A program made the translations under genes and the position numbers. From SIG603 sp964370405 (GTDB taxonomy: Bacteria; Bacillota; Clostridia; Oscillospirales; Acutalibacteraceae), in contig CAYJJB010000001.1 of the NCBI GenBank assembly GCA_964370405.1, forward strand, positions 1-64,000: a stretch of DNA of 64,000 nucleotides, given 5' to 3'. Below, one piece after another: positions 58,193 through 64,000 of this stretch. A model generated the notes under the pieces. It was not told the origin of the DNA and did not search any database. It was given only the letters and a program-made list of their open reading frames with translations. Every line of letters begins with the position of its first letter. The stretch's first letter is position 1.

Positions 58193-59474
58193 TGTGATTG
58201 TGGTATCAAGCCAGCGCATAGGGGAAGAATATTATAAAATTAATCATAAAAGCGGACTTGAAATAATAATTTATCCAAAACCGAATTTTCAAACTACTTA
58301 TGCAATGTTTAGCACAAGATACGGCTCAATTGACGTAAGTTTTATGACGAATAAAGATGATAAGGTGCACAAAGTACCTGCAGGTATAGCGCATTTTTTA
58401 GAGCATAAATTGTTTGAAAGTGAAGATGGAGATGCGTTTGAAAGATATGCAAAAACCGGTGCAGATGCAAATGCGTATACAGATTTTGAAAACACTTGCT
58501 ACCTTTTTTCAACCACAGGAAATGCCTATGAGGCGCTTGAAATACTGCTTGATTTTGTGCAGTCGCCATATTTTACAAAAGAAGGTGTGGAAAAAGAGCG
58601 TGGAATAATTGAGCAAGAGATAAAAATGTATGAAGATGACCCACAGTGGAGAGTTATGTTTAATCTTTTGCGAAATATGTATCATAATCATCCTGTAAAA
58701 GAAGATATTGCAGGAACGGTTGAAAGTATTGCAGATATAACACCAGAGTATTTATACCGTTGTTATAACACTTTTTACAATCTCCACAATATGTCACTTG
58801 TAATATCGGGTAAAGTTGATGTGGAGAGAGTGCTTATCTTATGCGATAAAATGCTAAAACCTTGTGAAAAACTTGAGGTTATTAGGCATTTTGAAGATGA
58901 ACCAGAAACAGTTTTAAATTCTTATGTAGAAGAAAAACTTGAGGTGGCACTGCCTTTATTTGAAGTTGGATATAAAGAGAAGTTTGAAAGCGAGTTTTTA
59001 GACGAAAAATCTGTGGCACTTGCTGAAATTATTTTAGATGTAGTAGCATCGACTTCATCACCGCTTTTTAAAAAGCTTTATGATTTAGAACTGATAAATG
59101 ATTCATCTTTTGGATATGAGTACTTAGAAGGTGACGGCTTTGCAACTACAATTTTTGTAGGTGAGTCAAAAGACCCTAAAAGGGTTAGAGAACTTATTGA
59201 TGAAGAAATAGATAAATTAAAAGAAAATGGTCTTTTGGAAGAAGATTTTAACAGGGCAAAAAAATCTATTTACGGCTCAAATATTTCAGGGCTTAACAGT
59301 GCATCAAATATAAGTAATGCAATAACCTCGCTAAATTTTAAAAAGAGAGAACTATATGCATATATTGATGTTTTTTCAAAAATTACTTTAGAAGATGCCA
59401 ATGAGAAGCTTTTAAAAATGATGGATAAAAATCGCTCAGTGCTGTCTGTAATTTTGCCGACAGATGAGAATTAG
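58182..59474 (+). CDS. ymfH: M16-family zinc peptidase, YmfH type
   Basis: A 430-aa zinc metallopeptidase with the inverted zinc motif in GIAHFLEHKLFES (HxxEH, near residues 71-75) and a distal Glu about 75 residues later in VEKERGIIEQEIKMYEDDP. Strand motif FSTRYGSIDVSF precedes it. It overlaps ymfF by 11 bp and is probably its catalytic partner. It follows the Bacillus order ymfF-ymfH, though ymfG and ymfI do not follow; lgt is next, 26 bp downstream. Function in EF-P modification here is inferred only from homology. Confidence 0.93.
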   Translation: MERDVIVVSSQRIGEEYYKINHKSGLEIIIYPKPNFQTTYAMFSTRYGSIDVSFMTNKDDKVHKVPAGIAHFLEHKLFESEDGDAFERYAKTGADANAYTDFENTCYLFSTTGNAYEALEILLDFVQSPYFTKEGVEKERGIIEQEIKMYEDDPQWRVMFNLLRNMYHNHPVKEDIAGTVESIADITPEYLYRCYNTFYNLHNMSLVISGKVDVERVLILCDKMLKPCEKLEVIRHFEDEPETVLNSYVEEKLEVALPLFEVGYKEKFESEFLDEKSVALAEIILDVVASTSSPLFKKLYDLELINDSSFGYEYLEGDGFATTIFVGESKDPKRVRELIDEEIDKLKENGLLEEDFNRAKKSIYGSNISGLNSASNISNAITSLNFKKRELYAYIDVFSKITLEDANEKLLKMMDKNRSVLSVILPTDEN

Positions 59475-59500
59475 CATAAAAAGAATGGAGTATAAGTTAT

Positions 59501-60439
59501 ATGTATGATGTAAAATTTCCTGGACTATCCTTGGAGTTTACTGTAAATCCTGTGGCGTTTACCGTGTTTGGTATGGATGTATACTGGTATGGAATAATTA
59601 TTGCAACTGGCGTGGTTTTGGCTGTACTTTACGGATATCTAATGGCAAAATCAATGAAAATTGATAAAGATGCACTTTTTGATGCTGTTTTAGTAGGCAT
59701 AGTGCTTGGTATAGTTGGAGCAAGACTTTATTATGTCATATTTTATCCAGGCGATAAATACTGGCAAAATCCTATGGAAATATTTGATATACGGGACGGT
59801 GGACTAGGTATTTACGGTGGAATTATAGGCGGACTATTGGGTGCTGTGCTTGTGATGAAACGTAAAAAAATGAATATATTTGCAATGCTTGATGTTGGAT
59901 CTATAGGGTTTTTAATAGGACAAGGAATAGGACGCTGGGGCAATTTTATAAACCAAGAGGCGTTTGGTGATGAAACAAATCTTCCTTGGGGTATGATTTC
60001 TGAAAGAACTATAGTAAATGGAGAGATGACAACCGTTCACCCTTGCTTTTTATATGAATCCATACTTTGCATTTTAGGATTTGTACTACTTCATTTCTTT
60101 ACAAAAAATATGAGAAGGTATGATGGTCAAACGTTTTTACTATATGTAATTTGGTATGGAATATCAAGATTTTTTATCGAAGGACTAAGAACAGATAGTT
60201 TAATGGTGCCTTATATAAACTTAAAAGTATCACAAGTAGTAGCAGTGGTAAGTGTGCTTATTGCAGTAGCTGTGCTTGTAGCATTTAGAAAAAGAACAGT
60301 GCTTGCAGGCTGTGGAAATAAAGCTGTTATGATGTTAAACGAAAAGTCAGAAGAAGTAGTAGCGACAGAGGTAGAAGATAAAGCAGAAACTATGCAAGAA
60401 GAAGTAAATGAAAATGATGAAGATAGAGAGGAAGAATAA
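59501..60439 (+). CDS. lgt: prolipoprotein diacylglyceryl transferase
   Basis: A 312-aa membrane enzyme with about seven helices that attaches diacylglycerol to lipobox Cys. The Lgt signature GRWGNFINQEAFGDETNLPW lies near residues 146-165; ARLYYVIFYPGDKYW and RDGGLGIYGGIIGGLLGAVL are typical, and HPCFLYESILCILGF and QTFLLYVIWYGISRFFIEGL are found in the C-terminal half. An acidic tail of about 35 residues (EKSEEVVATEVEDKAET onwards) extends past the last helix and is longer than in most Lgt proteins. It is needed for lipoproteins such as the SBP at 15653. Confidence 0.95.
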   Translation: MYDVKFPGLSLEFTVNPVAFTVFGMDVYWYGIIIATGVVLAVLYGYLMAKSMKIDKDALFDAVLVGIVLGIVGARLYYVIFYPGDKYWQNPMEIFDIRDGGLGIYGGIIGGLLGAVLVMKRKKMNIFAMLDVGSIGFLIGQGIGRWGNFINQEAFGDETNLPWGMISERTIVNGEMTTVHPCFLYESILCILGFVLLHFFTKNMRRYDGQTFLLYVIWYGISRFFIEGLRTDSLMVPYINLKVSQVVAVVSVLIAVAVLVAFRKRTVLAGCGNKAVMMLNEKSEEVVATEVEDKAETMQEEVNENDEDREEE

Positions 60440-60440
60440 T

Positions 60441-61295
60441 ATGGCTAAAATTATTGATGGAAAAGTAGTATCACAAAAAGTAAAAGATGAAATTAAAATG
60501 GAAGTTATAGGACTAAAAGAAAAGGGAATTAAACCCGGTTTAGCAGTTGTAATAGTTGGAGATGACCCAGCTTCTAAAGTTTATGTAAGAAATAAAAAAC
60601 TTGCATGTGAGCAATGTGGTATTTATTCAGAAGAGTATGCACTACCTGAAACTACTTCACAAAAAGAGCTTATAGACCTTGTAAAAACTTTAAATAATTC
60701 ACCTGCGGTAAATGGAATTTTGGTGCAAATGCCACTTCCAAAACACTTAGATGAAAATGAAGTTATACAGGCTATATCTCCTATAAAGGACGTTGATGCC
60801 TTCCATGCAGAGAATGTTGGTAAAATTATGATAGGAGATTACAATTTCTTACCATGTACACCAGCAGGCGTTATGGAGCTTATTAAGTCCACAGGAATTG
60901 ATATAAATGGTAAAGACTGCGTGGTAATAGGAAGAAGTAATATAGTAGGAAAACCTATGGCAATGTTACTTTTACATGCGCACGGAACGGTTACAATTTG
61001 TCACAGCAGAACAAAAGATTTAAAAGCTGTATGTAAGGGTGCTGATATTTTGGTAGCAGCTGTTGGCATAGCAAAGTTTGTTAAAAAAGATATGGTAAAA
61101 GAGGGTGCTGTTGTAATTGACGTTGGAATTAACAGAGATGAAAACGGAAAGCTTTTGGGCGATGTAGATTTTGAAGAAGTAGAAAAACTTGCATCATACA
61201 TAACACCTGTTCCAGGTGGTGTAGGTCCTATGACAATAGCAATGCTTATGAAAAATACATTAAATGCAGCCAAGGCACAAAATGGTGTGCTTTAA
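60441..61295 (+). CDS. folD: bifunctional 5,10-methylene-THF dehydrogenase/cyclohydrolase
   Basis: A 284-aa FolD: one-carbon metabolism, interconverting methylene-, methenyl- and formyl-THF. Motifs: VVIVGDDPASKVYVRNKKLA (YxxxK catalytic Lys), QMPLPKHLDENEV, CTPAGVMELI, VVIGRSNIVGKPMAMLLLHA (Rossmann) and PVPGGVGPMTIAMLM. The ATG at 60441 follows GAGGAAG; it starts 1 bp after the lgt stop codon, so it is coupled. In many Clostridia xseA, xseB and ispA follow folD; here dxs follows 12 bp later. Confidence 0.97.
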   Translation: MAKIIDGKVVSQKVKDEIKMEVIGLKEKGIKPGLAVVIVGDDPASKVYVRNKKLACEQCGIYSEEYALPETTSQKELIDLVKTLNNSPAVNGILVQMPLPKHLDENEVIQAISPIKDVDAFHAENVGKIMIGDYNFLPCTPAGVMELIKSTGIDINGKDCVVIGRSNIVGKPMAMLLLHAHGTVTICHSRTKDLKAVCKGADILVAAVGIAKFVKKDMVKEGAVVIDVGINRDENGKLLGDVDFEEVEKLASYITPVPGGVGPMTIAMLMKNTLNAAKAQNGVL

Positions 61296-61307
61296 CTTGA
61301 GGAAATT

Positions 61308-63161
61308 ATGACAAGTATTTTAGAAGACTTAGAAAGTTATAAACAGTTAAGAAGTTTAGATAAAGAAGAGGAAAAGCTGGTTTGTAAAGAACTAAGAGAA
61401 GAAATTATTAATTCAGTATCAAAAAACGGAGGGCACCTTGCATCTAATTTAGGTGTGGTGGAGCTTACTGTAGCGCTACTATCCGTATTTGATTTGGAAA
61501 AAGACTCTGTAGTATGGGATGTAGGGCATCAGTGTTATCCTTATAAAATACTTACAGGGCGAAAAGATAAGTTTAATACAATACGCTCAGGCGGAGGTTT
61601 ATCAGGATTTCCGTCAAGAGAGGAAAGTCAATTTGACCCATTTACAACAGGGCACAGCAGTGCATCAATTTCTTCAGCACTGGGTATTGCCGTTGGTAAG
61701 CAAGTGAAAAATGAAGACGGATTTACCGTTGCCGTTATAGGTGATGGCTCACTTACAGGGGGACTCGCCTTTGAGGGGCTTAACAATGCAGGAAGAAGAC
61801 GTAAAAATTTCATTGTTATTATAAATGACAACAATATGTCTATTTCGAAAAATGTTGGTTCTATGGCAAAATATTTGACATATATGAGAAGCTCTAAAGG
61901 ATATATTAAGGCAAAAAGTTCTGTAGAGTCGGCACTTGGTAAAATTCCGCTTGTGGGAAAAGGCGTTGCAAACGGTATGAGAAGAGTCAAGGCAAGAGTA
62001 AGGAAAATGGTCTATAATACAAACATTTTTGAAGATATGGGATTTAAGTATTACGGACCTCTTGATGGGCATAATTTACATTTGCTTAAAGATACTTTGA
62101 CTAATGTGAAAAAGCTAAACAAACCCATAGTAATTCACCTTAGAACGATAAAAGGTAAAGGTTATACACATGCAGAAGAAAGGCCGGGTGTCTTCCATGG
62201 CGTAGCACCTTTTGACAAAAATTCGGGTCAAGTTCCATCTTCAAAAAAATCTTTTTCAGATGTTTTTGGGCACTGCCTTACAAATATTGCAGGACAAAAT
62301 AAAAATGTCTGTGCAATAACTGCTGCAATGGCAACGGGCACGGGACTTTTAGAGTTTTCGGCAATGTATAAAGAGAGATTTTTTGATGTTGGAATTGCAG
62401 AAGCACATGCTGCCACTTTTGCAGCAGGTCTTGCAAGAGATGGACTTCTTCCCGTATTTGCAGTGTACTCAACATTTTTGCAAAGAGCATACGACAGTTT
62501 AGTGCATGACATAGCACTGCAAAATTTAAAAGTTATTTTGGCAGTAGATCGAGCAGGAATGGTAGGAGAAGATGGCAAAACACATCAAGGCCTTTTTGAT
62601 GTAAGTTTTTTAAGAACTGTTCCAAATATAACAATTTTTTCACCTTCATATTTTGATGAACTTGACTTTACACTGCAAAGAGTAGTGGAAGAGCCGTTTA
62701 ATTTGGTTGCCCTTAGGTACCCAAGAGGTGGACAAATGTATAGGCCAGTAGATTTTGTATCAAAATTTAAAGATTTTGATGTATATGGTGAAAGAAGTTC
62801 AAAGCTTGCAATTGTAACTTATGGTAGGGTGTTTTCAAACTGTGCTTTGGCACTTGAAAAATTGAGGGCATCAAACAAAAATGCAGTTATATATAAGCTT
62901 AATAAAATATTCCCAATCGATATCAGTGCTTTAGAAGAAATTGAAAAGCATGATAGTGTTTTGTTTGTTGAAGAAGCCTCGATGTCAGGCGGAATTAATG
63001 AGTATCTTTTATCACTACTTATGCAAAGAGGATATAAAGGAACTTATAATGTAATTGCTGTGAAAAATCCATTTGTAGAGCACAGTCCAATGGCACAGCA
63101 ACTAAAAGAAAATAATTTAGATGAAGAATCTATTGCAAATATTTCAAAAAATCTATGTTAG
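61308..63161 (+). CDS. dxs: 1-deoxy-D-xylulose-5-phosphate synthase
   Basis: A 617-aa TPP enzyme joining pyruvate and glyceraldehyde 3-phosphate in the MEP isoprenoid pathway. The TPP region is DVGHQCYPYKILTGR and VIGDGSLTGGLAFEGLNNAG followed by the Asn-rich NDNNMSIS; the transketolase pyrimidine domain has FDVGIAEAHAATFAAGLA and LAVDRAGMVGEDGKTHQG, with C-terminal VEEASMSGGINEYL. It is adjacent to tlyA. The start at 61308 follows a TGAGGAAA site. Length is normal. Confidence 0.97.
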   Translation: MTSILEDLESYKQLRSLDKEEEKLVCKELREEIINSVSKNGGHLASNLGVVELTVALLSVFDLEKDSVVWDVGHQCYPYKILTGRKDKFNTIRSGGGLSGFPSREESQFDPFTTGHSSASISSALGIAVGKQVKNEDGFTVAVIGDGSLTGGLAFEGLNNAGRRRKNFIVIINDNNMSISKNVGSMAKYLTYMRSSKGYIKAKSSVESALGKIPLVGKGVANGMRRVKARVRKMVYNTNIFEDMGFKYYGPLDGHNLHLLKDTLTNVKKLNKPIVIHLRTIKGKGYTHAEERPGVFHGVAPFDKNSGQVPSSKKSFSDVFGHCLTNIAGQNKNVCAITAAMATGTGLLEFSAMYKERFFDVGIAEAHAATFAAGLARDGLLPVFAVYSTFLQRAYDSLVHDIALQNLKVILAVDRAGMVGEDGKTHQGLFDVSFLRTVPNITIFSPSYFDELDFTLQRVVEEPFNLVALRYPRGGQMYRPVDFVSKFKDFDVYGERSSKLAIVTYGRVFSNCALALEKLRASNKNAVIYKLNKIFPIDISALEEIEKHDSVLFVEEASMSGGINEYLLSLLMQRGYKGTYNVIAVKNPFVEHSPMAQQLKENNLDEESIANISKNLC

Positions 63162-63173
63162 GAAAGAAAAAAT

Positions 63174-63977
63174 ATGGCAGAAAAATTTAGACTTGATGTA
63201 CTGCTTTTTGAAAAAGGATTAGCGCCTAGTAGGGAAAAAGCAAGGCTATTAATTATGGAGGGTCTTGTGTATGTGGATAATCAAAAATCAGATAAGCCTG
63301 GCACTCAGGTAAGTGCGCAAGCAAAAATTGAAGTGCGTGGAAATAAACTTAAATATGTAAGCCGTGGTGGATTAAAGCTTGAAAAAGCCATGGAGAATTT
63401 TCCAATTGACTTAAATGATAAAGTGTGCATGGATGTAGGTGCCTCAACAGGCGGATTTACAGACTGTATGCTTCAAAACGGGGCAAAAAAAGTGTATGCA
63501 ATAGATGTGGGTTACGGACAGCTTGCGTGGTCGCTTAGAACAGATGAGAGAGTAATAAATCTTGAAAGGCAAAATGCAAGATATCTTACAAAAGAGCAGG
63601 TGGACAGTGAGGTTGATTTTGTGTCAATTGATGTATCGTTTATCTCACTTAAAATAATTTTGCCTGCAATAAGGGATTTGTTATCACAAAATGCTAAACT
63701 TGTCTGTCTTATTAAACCGCAGTTTGAAGCAGGACGTGAAAAAGTTGGTAAAAAAGGTGTTGTAAAAGATAAGGCAGTACATATAGAGGTTGTAGAAGGT
63801 ATATGTGAATTTGCAGTTAATAATGGTTACAGTGTATGCGGACTAGATTTTTCGCCAATAAAAGGACCTGAGGGCAATATAGAATACCTAGCATTTTTGC
63901 AAAAAAGTGATGAAACTAAAAATCTTTTAGAATATACCCCTAAAGAAGTAGTAGAAAAATCCCATGAAAATTTATAG
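63174..63977 (+). CDS. tlyA: TlyA family rRNA (cytidine-2'-O)-methyltransferase
   Basis: A 267-aa protein. The N-terminal S4 RNA-binding domain (about 5-65) reads RLDVLLFEKGLAPSREKARL, followed by an FtsJ-like Rossmann methyltransferase domain with KVCMDVGASTGGFTDCMLQN (SAM motif I), YAIDVGYGQLAWSLRTDERV, DFVSIDVSFISLKIILPAI and VCLIKPQFEAGREKV. TlyA 2'-O-methylates C1409 in 16S and, in actinobacteria, C1920 in 23S. Many Firmicutes have only the short form; its exact target here is unknown. dxs-tlyA adjacency is typical. Confidence 0.94.
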   Translation: MAEKFRLDVLLFEKGLAPSREKARLLIMEGLVYVDNQKSDKPGTQVSAQAKIEVRGNKLKYVSRGGLKLEKAMENFPIDLNDKVCMDVGASTGGFTDCMLQNGAKKVYAIDVGYGQLAWSLRTDERVINLERQNARYLTKEQVDSEVDFVSIDVSFISLKIILPAIRDLLSQNAKLVCLIKPQFEAGREKVGKKGVVKDKAVHIEVVEGICEFAVNNGYSVCGLDFSPIKGPEGNIEYLAFLQKSDETKNLLEYTPKEVVEKSHENL

Positions 63978-63989
63978 GAGGCAGTACTT

Positions 63990-64000
63990 ATGAATATAGC
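63990..64000 (+). CDS. start of next gene (truncated by window end; likely nadK)
   Basis: ATG at 63990 with an AGGAGG site 8-13 nt upstream, then codons MNI and a partial Ala codon. In Clostridia the order dxs-tlyA-nadK-argR-recN is common and NAD kinases begin with a similar short hydrophobic strand, so nadK is the likely identity. That is inference from context; only 11 bp are visible. Confidence 0.45.

Noticed and set aside
1..64000. tRNA or rRNA genes, prophage and transposase genes
   Set aside because: No cloverleaf with a GGTTCGAATC-type arm, rRNA segment, integrase, transposase or phage structural gene was recognised by eye; a covariance search could still find something small.

Overview
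The window is AT-rich (roughly one third G+C by eye), gene-dense DNA typical of a low-GC Gram-positive member of the Clostridia. Pointers are the hprK-murB-rapZ-whiA-dnaE-pfkA cluster, ireB, a Phe T-box leader in front of pheS-pheT, YqeG, a CD1247-domain protein, HPr kinase, the ymfF/ymfH peptidase pair, and sigma-A promoters with 17-bp spacing and strong AGGAGG-type ribosome binding sites. fliW-csrA suggests flagella encoded elsewhere. There is no rRNA, recognisable tRNA, CRISPR array, transposase or prophage. Two N runs (11998-12097 and 28781-28790) show this is a draft scaffold.

Layout. 1-1153 (minus): a four-helix-bundle (23S IVS-type) gene bracketed by inverted arrays of a 7-bp repeat, then csrA and fliW. 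1344-9220 (minus): a tight six-gene operon running ppx-like, ppk1, a PFK paralogue, a sugar isomerase-like TIM barrel, pepT and a Gfo/Idh/MocA dehydrogenase. 9281-11835: a LysA-like decarboxylase, a HAD phosphatase and an orphan small protein. 12131-14017 (minus): two membrane proteins with low-complexity Gln/Asn/Pro tracts. 14166-16465 (minus): a polar amino acid ABC importer. 16644-19755 (minus): ireB with a small companion, cca, and a membrane-anchored C39-like protein. 19959-21906: a SEC-C protein and a MATE exporter.

22069-35756 (plus): hprK-murB-rapZ-whiA-dnaE, pfkA, rpsU, yqeG, an M24 peptidase, efp with a cysteine-rich CD1247 protein, and a cytosolic GH3 enzyme paired with beta-phosphoglucomutase. 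35819-44087 (minus): an eight-gene operon (yfbR, dusB, MATE, polA, rlmA, LMW phosphatase, rimI, tsaD) from one strong promoter. 44280-49634 (plus): yfhO and a CsbB-like glycosyltransferase (a probable wall-polymer glycosylation pair), ychF and a TauE/SafE permease. 49731-53443 (minus): pheST under T-box control. 53560-55467 (plus): a small membrane protein, nnrD and an unpaired mazF toxin. Then come a hairpin-rich repeat element, a LacI regulator with an apparent operator pair in its own promoter, and a plus-strand run of ymfF, ymfH, lgt, folD, dxs, tlyA and the first bases of a further gene.

Most of this is core metabolism. No clear undescribed multi-gene system is visible. The best leads are local departures from the expected pattern: a WhiA lacking its first LAGLIDADG half in a cluster that also lacks yvcK/glmR; a Ppx-like protein with degenerate phosphate-binding motifs beside ppk1; a mazF without an antitoxin; heptad-repeat arrays around the four-helix-bundle gene that recur at a terminator; a compound inverted-repeat element at 55500; and a triple CxC metal-binding segment coupled to efp.
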